Source: JASFQI01 sp050115555
GTDB taxonomy: Bacteria; Desulfobacterota; DSM-4660; Desulfatiglandales; HGW-15
Direction of reading: 5' to 3'
DNA length: 11,010 nt
NCBI GenBank assembly: GCA_050115555.1
Contig: JASFQI010000150.1
Coordinates: 1-11,010 of the forward strand
The translations under genes and the position numbers were made by a program. The notes below the pieces were generated by a model. The model saw nothing but the letters and a program-made list of their open reading frames with translations, had not been told where the DNA came from and did not search any database. This document shows, one piece after another, positions 5,230-11,010 of this stretch. Within the stretch, counting starts at the first letter, position 1. Each line of letters starts with the position of its first letter.

Positions 5230-7665
5230 ATGAACCGCCCCCTGGTCCCGATTCTCGCTGCGTTTATCGGGGGCCTGCTGGCGGCGCAAACCCTGCCTTT
5301 CACCGAACCGTCTCCGTTCCTCCTCCTGACAGCCCTGCTGATGCTCCCGGCCCTGGCCCCTGCTGCTTTCCCTCCCCGGCGAGCATCTGCCATGCTTCTT
5401 CTTCCCGCCTTCTTCCTGGCCGGGGCCTTCCTGGATCTCGCAGACCGTCCCAACTGCCCGCTCCAGGCGGTGGCCCTTCAGGAAAGGCCCGTCATGGTGG
5501 AAGGAACGGCGCTGGAGCCTTGCCGGCATTGCCGACGCGTTACGCGGTTCCCTTTCCGTGTGGATCGCCTCGTCCCGGGCACCCTGCCGCACATACCGGG
5601 AGAGAAGCTCCGAGTCTCGGTGTACGGTCCTGACCCCGAAGTCCGCCCGGGTCAACGCATTCGGTTTCCTGCAAGGCTTTCCCCTTTTCGAAACTTTCAC
5701 AATCCCGGAGGGTACGACTACGAGGCCGCCATGGAGATCAAGGGCTTTTCCTGCGCGGCTTCGGTCTCGGACGGCCGGCGCGTGGTCTCCCTGGGTCGGG
5801 GCACCCTGGGTGGAATTCAGGACACCCTAGAAGGGATTCGTGCACCGCTTCGGGACTGGTTTCACCGCGAGCTCGACCCCCCGAACCGAGGCCTGATGCA
5901 GGCCTTGATTCTCGGAGAACGCCAGGAGATTGCACAGGATCTTCGAGAGGCCTTTCAAGTGGCCGGACTGGCCCACATGCTCGCCGTATCCGGTCTCCAC
6001 GTGGGCCTCGTGGCCTGGCTCGTCTTCACAACCCTGTACGGACTCCTTTCACGATCCTACGTGCTGCTTCTCGCCACGAACGTCCGAAAAGCGACCGCAG
6101 CGGCCACCTGCGTTCCCGTGATCGCATACGCCTTGGTCGCGGGCTTTCACGTGTCCACGCAGCGGGCCCTGATCATGGTGCTGGCCTACCTCGTCTCCAT
6201 CCTGGTCGATCGTGAGAAGGACGTCTGGTCCACCCTGGGGCTTGCGGCCCTTCTGATTCTGGCAGCAGACCCGCGCGCCATTCACGCCCTCTCTTTTCAG
6301 TTGAGCTTCGGCGCCGTCGTTGGCATTCTCTGGCTCGCACCGTCCCTCTACCGACGCATACCCAACCCTTTCCAGACCGACGGTCCGTCCCGAAGCCTCT
6401 TGAATCGGGGGTTCATGTACACGGCCGGTCTTCTGTGCGTCACCCTGGCCGCAGTGGTGTTTCTCCTGCCCCTCACGGTCTTCACCTTTCACCGCATCTC
6501 CCTCGTGGCGATTCCAGCCAATCTTCTTGCTTCCCCGCTCCTGGGTCTGTGGATCCTTCCCCTCGGGCTCCTCGCCACTTTCCTGTACCCTCTGTTTCCC
6601 TCCATCGCGGCGCTCCTGCTTCAAGGTGCCTCCCTGGGACTCGATGCCATGACAACGATCGTTCGGTTCCTGGCCGGTTTCGACCTGTCCGCCGTCTGGA
6701 CCCTCGCGCCCACGCGTTTCGAGCTGGTCCTCCTATACGTAGTTCTGATCTCCGGCGTGTTCAGCCTTCGAGGCCGCTTTCGGCCTGTCTTCCTGGCCGC
6801 CTGTATCGTCCTCGTCCTGGACGCGGGATACTGGATCTACGACACACATCTGCGACAAGACCTCCGGGTTACCCATCTGGACGTGGGTCAGGGCAACGCC
6901 GCACTGGTTCAATTTCCCGGGGGCGTTCGCATGCTCATCGACGGAGGCGGCTTCCGGCTCGGGGGGTTCGACGTGGGACGGATGGTCGTGGCCCCTTACC
7001 TCTGGCGCCGCAAGATCGGCCGTGTCCACTACCTGGTGCTCTCCCACCCCCAGGCGGATCACATGAACGGACTCCACTTCATTGCCAAACACTTCGCACC
7101 GCAGGAGCTCTGGAGCAGCGGAGACAGGACAGACAGCGAAAGCTTTCGTCAGTTCATGAAGATCGTGAGGGAACAAAGGATCGCCGTCCGAACGCCCGGA
7201 GATTCCAGGATTCCAGAGCGCATCGCCGGGGTGGACGTGGACATTCTCCACCCGCAGGGTCCTTCCATCAACTGCCCGGAGGACCGGCTCAACGACCGAT
7301 CTCTTGTCCTCAGGCTCTCGTTTGCAGATACTTCCTTTCTCTTTCCGGGCGACATCGAGCAGGACGCCGAGGCGGCCCTGGGAGCCCGCGCGGGTCTGCG
7401 GCTGAGAAGCGACGTCCTCCTCGCCCCCCATCACGGAAGCCGCACGTCCTCTACGAAGCCATTTCTCGCACTGGTTCGGCCCGCCTGGTGCGTGATCTCG
7501 GCAGGGGCCGGGAACCGACACGGCATGCCGCACACCGAGGCCCTGGAACGCATGCAGGAGACGGGCAGCCGGATCGTTCGCACGGACGAGGAAGGTGCGA
7601 TTCAGTTCACTGCTTCGCCCGGAGCCCTTCATGTGCAGGGATTTCACTCCGGGACATTGCAATGA
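5230..7665 (+). CDS. comEC: DNA internalisation competence protein ComEC/Rec2
   Basis: ComEC forms the inner-membrane channel that takes up single-stranded DNA during natural transformation. The 811 residues show the complete three-part layout: an N-terminal membrane and DUF4131/OB-like region (about 1-190), the Competence domain with many membrane helices and the AVSGLHVGLV motif at 252-261, and a C-terminal metallo-beta-lactamase domain from about 546. In the latter are THLDVGQGN at 548-556, SHPQADHMNG at 605-614 (His606, Asp610, His611), FPGDIEQ with Asp708, and LAPHHGS at 731-737. These fit the nuclease-like domain thought to degrade the non-transported strand. Nothing is truncated, so it is probably functional, although no other competence gene lies in the window. 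It starts one base after murA; no separate promoter is visible. Confidence 0.95.
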   Translation: MNRPLVPILAAFIGGLLAAQTLPFTEPSPFLLLTALLMLPALAPAAFPPRRASAMLLLPAFFLAGAFLDLADRPNCPLQAVALQERPVMVEGTALEPCRHCRRVTRFPFRVDRLVPGTLPHIPGEKLRVSVYGPDPEVRPGQRIRFPARLSPFRNFHNPGGYDYEAAMEIKGFSCAASVSDGRRVVSLGRGTLGGIQDTLEGIRAPLRDWFHRELDPPNRGLMQALILGERQEIAQDLREAFQVAGLAHMLAVSGLHVGLVAWLVFTTLYGLLSRSYVLLLATNVRKATAAATCVPVIAYALVAGFHVSTQRALIMVLAYLVSILVDREKDVWSTLGLAALLILAADPRAIHALSFQLSFGAVVGILWLAPSLYRRIPNPFQTDGPSRSLLNRGFMYTAGLLCVTLAAVVFLLPLTVFTFHRISLVAIPANLLASPLLGLWILPLGLLATFLYPLFPSIAALLLQGASLGLDAMTTIVRFLAGFDLSAVWTLAPTRFELVLLYVVLISGVFSLRGRFRPVFLAACIVLVLDAGYWIYDTHLRQDLRVTHLDVGQGNAALVQFPGGVRMLIDGGGFRLGGFDVGRMVVAPYLWRRKIGRVHYLVLSHPQADHMNGLHFIAKHFAPQELWSSGDRTDSESFRQFMKIVREQRIAVRTPGDSRIPERIAGVDVDILHPQGPSINCPEDRLNDRSLVLRLSFADTSFLFPGDIEQDAEAALGARAGLRLRSDVLLAPHHGSRTSSTKPFLALVRPAWCVISAGAGNRHGMPHTEALERMQETGSRIVRTDEEGAIQFTASPGALHVQGFHSGTLQ

Positions 7666-7688
7666 AAAAGCAGGCATATTGTGATATA
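7657..7688 (+). promoter_or_regulatory. Weak candidate promoter for the lipoprotein gene
   Basis: TTGCAA (7657-7662, overlapping the comEC stop) and AT-rich TGATAT/GATATA (7682-7688) lie 19-20 bases apart, longer than ideal. The local drop in GC between comEC and the lipoprotein gene is what suggests a promoter. Read-through from comEC is an equally good explanation. Confidence 0.25.
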
Positions 7689-7731
7689 GAAATAAAACCA
7701 TCCAAAAAATTCAGGAGAACGGACTGAAGCC

Positions 7732-8217
7732 ATGAAGCTGAATCTTCGTACCCAAAGCCTCGGGATCACCCTGGTCATCTTGCTCCTGCTCCCAGGGTGC
7801 CTCTCCTTCTCCGGTTACGGCCGGATCACGCCCCTGGAAGAAGGGACAACGATCCAGGACCTCGCAACCGACTGGAAGGCCTTCCATGTCACCTATTGCG
7901 GAGTTCGGCCGGAGCGCCCCCTGGGCGTGATGTTCGACCCCAAGGACGACCCTTACAGCCTCACCGGGAAGAGCTGGAGGTCCATTCGGGATTCAGGGGG
8001 CCTGGAAAGGACCCTCATGTGGCTCGAGGCGACCGATCGGCACCCGCCTGCACCCCGCCTCTGGCGGATCGTAGGGCCGGAAGGACAATTCTTCGGGTAC
8101 CTGTACACGGGGAACGAGCCGGTGGTGATGCGATCCATCGATGAGCACACCCTGTACGTCATGGAGCTGACCGAACCCCATATCAAAAACATGCGGGAAA
8201 ACGCCGGCCCGTTCTGA
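7732..8217 (+). CDS. Small lipoprotein of unknown function
   Basis: This encodes 161 residues. The N-terminus is a lipoprotein signal: a basic start (MKLNLR), a hydrophobic core LGITLVILLLL, and lipobox LPGC at 20-23, so Cys23 should be lipidated and about 139 residues exported to the periplasmic face of a membrane. The mature part contains TDWKAFHVTYCGVRPERPLG, FDPKDDPYSLTGKSW and GYLYTGNEPVVMRSID. I recognise no domain. Its Trp, Tyr and acidic content suggests a compact folded domain rather than a linker. The ATG at 7732 is the only sensible start, though the best SD (AGGAG, 7713-7717) is 14 bases away, so translation may be modest. It lies 66 bases after comEC and 63 before an MBL hydrolase; no functional link can be shown. 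Confidence 0.8.
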   Translation: MKLNLRTQSLGITLVILLLLPGCLSFSGYGRITPLEEGTTIQDLATDWKAFHVTYCGVRPERPLGVMFDPKDDPYSLTGKSWRSIRDSGGLERTLMWLEATDRHPPAPRLWRIVGPEGQFFGYLYTGNEPVVMRSIDEHTLYVMELTEPHIKNMRENAGPF

Positions 8218-8225
8218 GTCCCGAC

Positions 8226-8244
8226 CGGCGGCGGATGGCCGCCG
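8226..8244 (+). terminator. GC-rich hairpin between lipoprotein and MBL genes
   Basis: CGGCGGC and GCCGCCG form a perfect 7-bp stem with a five-base loop, nine bases after the lipoprotein stop. Only TT and then mixed sequence follow, so this may be an attenuating or mRNA-stabilising hairpin rather than a full terminator. Confidence 0.4.
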
Positions 8245-8280
8245 TTCCGTGCACCTGCGCCGAGCTGCTGCGGAGGACGT

Positions 8281-8943
8281 GTGAAACGCATTACCGAAGA
8301 GGTGTTTCAAGTCGGAGGAGGCGATCTGACCTCCCCGGAGGATGCGGCCGTCTACCTCATTCGAATCGACGGGCAAGCGGCCCTGGTGGATGCCGGGTGC
8401 GGACGTTCCACGAACCGTCTTTTCCGGCACATTGCGGAGCGCGGTGTGACCCCTGACCAGATCGGCTGTCTCCTCATCACGCACTGCCACTACGACCACA
8501 CCGGGGGTGCCGCAGCCGTGCGGGAACGCACGGGGTGCCGCATCGTGGCCCATGCACTCGAGGCCCCTTACCTGGAAAATGGGGACAATACCGTGACCGC
8601 GGCGGCCTGGTATGGAGCCCGGCTCGATCCTCTGCCCGTCGACCGAAAAATTCAGGGAGAGGAGGAAACGATTCTTCTGGAAGGTCGCCCGATTCGGGCC
8701 ATCCACGTGCCCGGGCATTCCCCGGGCTCTCTCGTCTACCTCCTGGAATCGGAAGGGCAAAAGATCCTTTTCGGGCAGGACGTCCATGGTCCGCTCCACC
8801 CGGATCTCCTGTCCGACCCTGCGGCGTATCGGCGCTCTCTGGAACGCCTCGCCGCGCTGGAGGCGGATATTCTCTGCGAGGGACACTACGGGGTCTTTCG
8901 AGGGCGAAACGAGGTTCGGGACTTTATCCGGTCCTTTCTCTAG
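8281..8943 (+). CDS. Metallo-beta-lactamase-fold hydrolase (glyoxalase II-like)
   Basis: This 220-residue single-domain protein has every zinc ligand of the superfamily: the THCHYDH motif with His68, His70, Asp72 and His73, then His146 in HVPGHSPGSL, Asp167 in FGQDVHG and His202 in EGHYG. This pattern, with the PGHSPGS loop and short length, fits hydroxyacylglutathione hydrolase-like enzymes that cleave thioesters or similar bonds with a binuclear metal site. The substrate cannot be told from sequence. The start is GTG 8281, supported by GGAGG at 8272-8276 four bases away; no nearby in-frame ATG competes. It is probably cytoplasmic (no signal peptide). It follows the lipoprotein gene by 63 bases containing a hairpin, so it may be partly uncoupled from it. 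Confidence 0.9.
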   Translation: MKRITEEVFQVGGGDLTSPEDAAVYLIRIDGQAALVDAGCGRSTNRLFRHIAERGVTPDQIGCLLITHCHYDHTGGAAAVRERTGCRIVAHALEAPYLENGDNTVTAAAWYGARLDPLPVDRKIQGEEETILLEGRPIRAIHVPGHSPGSLVYLLESEGQKILFGQDVHGPLHPDLLSDPAAYRRSLERLAALEADILCEGHYGVFRGRNEVRDFIRSFL

Positions 8944-8952
8944 CCTCCTGTT

Positions 8953-8969
8953 CCCGCTTCATAAGCGGG
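8953..8969 (+). terminator. Hairpin after the MBL gene
   Basis: CCCGCTT and AAGCGGG form a perfect 7-bp stem with a CAT loop ten bases after the stop; one more T-A pair and an outer CCTC/GAGG pair (8944-8947 with 8972-8975) extend it. It is followed by AATTT, a weak U tract. This is the best terminator candidate for the MBL gene. Confidence 0.45.
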
Positions 8970-9036
8970 ATGAGGAATTTGCGAGCGAAGCATTTTCAAC
9001 GCCCGAGGAGCAGGAGGGGCCATCAAAATCGAGATT

Positions 9037-9054
9037 GGGATCGCGATCGATCCC
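9037..9054. repeat. Perfect GGGATCG/CGATCCC inverted repeat in the gap before the isochorismatase gene
   Basis: Two perfect 7-base arms flank a CGAT centre. The surrounding stretch (about 9028-9059) is built of GATC/GATT-like steps. It lies in the hairpin-rich 8944-9124 gap, which holds no gene I can support: the one open frame through it lacks a start codon. Confidence 0.4.
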
Positions 9055-9080
9055 GATGAAATCAAACCCCAATTAGAGGC

Positions 9081-9119
9081 ACTGGAAGCACCATCTTCGT
9101 GCCAGTGATCCTCGAGGAT
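9081..9119 (+). promoter_or_regulatory. Dyads around the isochorismatase ribosome binding site
   Basis: CACTGG (9081-9086) pairs with CCAGTG (9102-9107), with GGCAC/GTGCC (9079-9083 and 9099-9103) as a competing stem. Immediately after comes the perfect 12-base palindrome ATCCTCGAGGAT (9108-9119), whose right half is the GAGGA ribosome binding site, five to six bases before ATG 9125. Folding could mask the site; whether it does is unknown. Confidence 0.35.
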
Positions 9120-9124
9120 ACGCG

Positions 9125-9682
9125 ATGAATCCTCTGAAGGAAACCCACGACCTGATTGATCGCCAGGGGACCTGCCTGGTGGTCATTGACATCCAGGAGA
9201 AGCTCTACCCCGTCATGTCGGAGAAGGACCGCCTCCTGGAGAACACCCTGCGCCTGGCCCGGTTCTCGGAGATCATCGGCCTGCCGGTGATCGTCACGGA
9301 GCAGAAGAAACTCGGTCCCACCCTTCCAGAGATTCGGAAAGCCCTGCCGGAAGCCCAGCCCATTGAAAAAACGGCGTTCGACGCCTTCCGGTGCGAGCCC
9401 TTTCGGAAGCGCGTGGAGGAACTGAATACGCGCACGCTCGTCCTCGCCGGGATCGAGGCCCACATCTGCGTGACGCAGACTGCGCTGCACGCCCTTTCCA
9501 CCTACCGGGTCCACGTGATCTCGGACGCCGTCTCCACCCGGCTTCCGGAGAACCGCCGGGTGGGTCTGGAGCGCATGGGGGCCGCGGGGGCGACCCTCTC
9601 CTCCACGGAGATGTTCCTCTTCGAGCTCCTCGTGGAGGCCGGCACCGACACCTTTCGAAAAACCCTGGAGCTCATCAAGTAG
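9125..9682 (+). CDS. Isochorismatase-family cysteine hydrolase
   Basis: This 185-residue protein has the catalytic triad of the family: Asp22 in CLVVIDIQEKL, Lys82 in IEKTAFDAF and Cys115 in GIEAHICVTQTA, the last motif including the region of the usual cis-peptide. DAVSTR at about 137-142 is typical of the YcaC/ISOC1-like branch rather than of siderophore isochorismatases, and there is no acyl-carrier domain or enterobactin-type neighbour. Members hydrolyse amides, ureas or related compounds through a cysteine nucleophile; the substrate is unknown here. The start at 9125 has GAGGA just upstream. The gene converges with the crotonase-like gene, with only 15 bases between the stop codons. Confidence 0.9.
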   Translation: MNPLKETHDLIDRQGTCLVVIDIQEKLYPVMSEKDRLLENTLRLARFSEIIGLPVIVTEQKKLGPTLPEIRKALPEAQPIEKTAFDAFRCEPFRKRVEELNTRTLVLAGIEAHICVTQTALHALSTYRVHVISDAVSTRLPENRRVGLERMGAAGATLSSTEMFLFELLVEAGTDTFRKTLELIK

Positions 9683-9687
9683 AGCCG

Positions 9688-9734
9688 CCTGAACCGCTTA
9701 TCGCCCCTTCCATTCGGGCTCACGGCGGTTCAGG
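9688..9734. terminator. Inverted repeat at the convergent gene ends
   Basis: CCTGAACCGC (9688-9697) and GCGGTTCAGG (9725-9734) are perfect 10-base arms with a 27-base loop; GCC/GGC extend the stem after a small mismatch. The left arm is in the gap between the convergent stops, while the right arm lies within the last codons of the crotonase-like gene. It can fold in RNA from either strand and may act as a bidirectional transcription end. No T run follows on either strand. Confidence 0.4.
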
Positions 9735-10474
9735 AAGGCATCGATCCCTTCCGGGGCATCCTCGGTCATGCAGAGCGCGGCAAAGAGTTCGTTCGTGTAC
9801 GCCAGGCCTTTCCCGTACTCCAGATCCGCCATTCCGTAGTAGGCCTGCTTGCCCATCTGGATCGCCAGAGGGCTCTTTACAGCCAGCTTTTCCGCCAGCG
9901 CCATGGTCTCTTCGTGAAGCTTTCCCTCCGGTGCCACCCGGTTCACCAGACCCCACTCCAGGGCTTTGGCCGCGTCGATCATATCTCCGGTCATGAGGAG
10001 TTCCAGGGTGCGCTTCCGCCCCAGGGAGCGGGACACCGGCACGGCCGGTCCCATGCAGAAGAGTCCCACGTTGACCGCCGTAAGGCCGATCTTGATCCCT
10101 TCCTCCACCACCGCCAGATCGCAGGACGCAATGAGACCGGCCCCATTGGCCACCGCATAGCCGTGGGCCGAGGCAATCACGGGCTTTTTCATGTAGGCGA
10201 GAATGGGAATCACCCGTTCCATGAGGGCGATCCACTCCCGGTACTCCTTCTGCGATTTGCCGTGGAACTCGGAAAGCTCGATACCGCAGCAAAAGGCCTT
10301 GCCCGCCCCCCGAAGGACGATCACCCGGACCTCTGTATCGTTGTCCAGCTCGACAAGCCCTGCGCAAAGATCCCGGGCCAACTGCGAGGTGAAGGTGTTC
10401 AACTGCTCCGGTCGATTGAGGGTGACAAAGCCCACGAAATGCTCTCGTTCCACCAGGATGGTCTCATACGTCAT
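9698..10474 (-). CDS. Enoyl-CoA hydratase/isomerase-family (crotonase-fold) protein, ECHDC3-like
   Basis: This encodes 258 residues, the usual crotonase length. The ATG at 10474 is chosen because AAAGGAG lies seven bases upstream on the minus strand; a 28-codon extension to 10558 has no family character. Family features: VTLNRPEQLNTF at 17-28, the GKAFCCGIEL oxyanion-hole loop at 58-67, PVIASAHGYAVANGAGLIAS at 98-117 and VNVGLFCMGP at 134-143. By alignment from memory to rat mitochondrial hydratase, both catalytic glutamates are absent: Gly113 replaces Glu144 and Ala133 replaces Glu164. The NVGLF(C) stretch resembles the ECHDC3 branch, which also lacks them. It is therefore unlikely to be an ordinary hydratase and may have another CoA-ester role. 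It lies 114 bases downstream of the partial gene at the window edge, probably on the same transcript. Confidence 0.88.
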   Translation of the reverse strand: MTYETILVEREHFVGFVTLNRPEQLNTFTSQLARDLCAGLVELDNDTEVRVIVLRGAGKAFCCGIELSEFHGKSQKEYREWIALMERVIPILAYMKKPVIASAHGYAVANGAGLIASCDLAVVEEGIKIGLTAVNVGLFCMGPAVPVSRSLGRKRTLELLMTGDMIDAAKALEWGLVNRVAPEGKLHEETMALAEKLAVKSPLAIQMGKQAYYGMADLEYGKGLAYTNELFAALCMTEDAPEGIDAFLNRREPEWKGR

Positions 10475-10588
10475 ACCGGGTCTCCTTTCATGGGTAGGAA
10501 AACGTGCAGTGCGACGAAGCCGCGGCGGCATCGCCGGCCCAAGAAACACGCCCTTCAAAGCAAACGGGGGGTCTCGATGCCACCCCTC

Positions 10589-11010
10589 TCAAAGCGGGAC
10601 CTGACAAATCCTGCGGGCATTGAGGTAGCAAACGCTCCCTTCCGTCAAACCGGAAGGCCCCTCCTCGCGCGTTGCGCCGGGAAAACCGTGGAGAGGCAGG
10701 GCAAGGACATCTCCGGGCTTGGGCATGGCAGGGACGACCACCGGCCACGCAGTGGCATCTCCGCCCTCTTCCGGTTCGCAAAGCGCTACGTGTGTCACCT
10801 CCCCGCCTTCATCGCCGGTGAGATTCCAGGCCGCCATTCCGTCTCCCCGAAGGGCCCCGGAGATCGCCCTTCCGGTTCCCTCAGGCATCTGGACGCAGAT
10901 CCGCTCGCCCGATCGAAATACTTTCTCCACCGGGACCAGGAGCACCCCGATCTCCGAAAAGATACGCTCCCCAGGATCCAGCCACACCGCCCGGGCGTCG
11001 ACAAGATCCC
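10589..11010 (-). CDS. Unrecognised protein, N-terminus outside the window
   Basis: The frame is open to the window edge; about 139 residues are visible and the first candidate start inside (GTG 10987) is probably internal, since coding-like sequence (DLVDARAV) continues beyond it. The visible part is rich in Gly, Val and acidic residues with predicted short beta strands (IGVLLVPVEKVF, ERICVQMP, WPVVVPAMPKPGDVLALPLH), suggesting a beta-rich domain. There is no membrane segment, metal motif or nucleotide motif, and I recognise no family. It precedes the crotonase-like gene on the same strand with a 114-base gap in which I see nothing beyond that gene's ribosome binding site, so the two may share a transcript. 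Confidence 0.6.
   Translation of the reverse strand, partial: DLVDARAVWLDPGERIFSEIGVLLVPVEKVFRSGERICVQMPEGTGRAISGALRGDGMAAWNLTGDEGGEVTHVALCEPEEGGDATAWPVVVPAMPKPGDVLALPLHGFPGATREEGPSGLTEGSVCYLNARRICQVPL

Noticed and set aside
3833..5233. 466-codon open frame on the plus strand
   Set aside because: It is an out-of-frame shadow of murA, dominated by Arg, Gly, His and Pro, with no recognisable motif.
4098..5453. 451-codon open frame on the minus strand
   Set aside because: It lies antisense to murA and the start of comEC. High GC at third positions commonly opens such frames; the translation has no family motif, while the plus strand has complete active sites.
6435..7727. 430-codon open frame on the plus strand
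   Set aside because: It is an alternate frame of comEC with low-complexity Arg/Pro/Ser composition; the comEC frame carries the conserved motifs across the same bases.
5230..8943. Idea of a new DNA-uptake or defence cluster (comEC, lipoprotein, MBL hydrolase)
   Set aside because: ComEC is a standard full-length member, the MBL hydrolase is a common housekeeping type, and nothing but proximity ties the three together.
8974..9108. Possible small gene in the gap after the MBL gene
   Set aside because: The frame has no ATG, GTG or TTG start and no ribosome binding site; the bases are better explained by inverted repeats.

Overview
The window looks like a GC-rich bacterial chromosome, probably a Gram-negative anaerobe of the Desulfobacterota (Syntrophobacter/Desulfacinum-like). 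That placement is an inference from gene content and protein style, not from a marker gene. Supporting traits are the cobalamin lower-ligand assembly genes, a murA-comEC pair, a Mut7-C RNase-like protein, a lysine-rich mini-histone and a lipobox lipoprotein. No rRNA, tRNA, CRISPR array, transposase, integrase or phage gene is visible.

Layout. (1) 1-2626, plus strand: the end of a late cobalamin operon, with a 5'-truncated cobS, then cobD (threonine-phosphate decarboxylase) and cbiB. These proteins make the aminopropanol linker, attach it to the corrin ring and join the lower-ligand nucleotide. (2) 2627-3269: an AT-rich island carrying a promoter, a 78-residue lysine-rich coiled-coil protein with a histone-H1-like tail, and a long imperfect hairpin. 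(3) 3270-3788, minus strand: a Mut7-C domain protein with a zinc ribbon. It is convergent with the H1-like gene and divergent from murA. The 183-base divergent gap holds an interrupted 26-base dyad. (4) 3972-7665, plus strand: murA, with comEC/rec2 starting one base after its stop. (5) 7732-8943, plus strand: a small lipoprotein of unknown function and a complete metallo-beta-lactamase-fold hydrolase. (6) 8944-9124: a gene-free gap dense in small hairpins. (7) 9125-9682, plus strand: an isochorismatase-family hydrolase. (8) 9698-10987, minus strand: a crotonase-fold protein of the ECHDC3 type lacking both classical catalytic glutamates, and upstream of it the 3' part of an unrecognised gene that runs off the window.

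Most of the window is ordinary housekeeping DNA. The points most worth a second look are the H1-like protein in its AT-rich island, the crotonase-fold protein without hydratase glutamates, the Mut7-C protein with Cys where the family usually has Asp, the dyad between the divergent genes, the hairpin-rich gap at 8944-9124 and the orphan lipoprotein. I see no convincing evidence of a wholly new multi-gene system.
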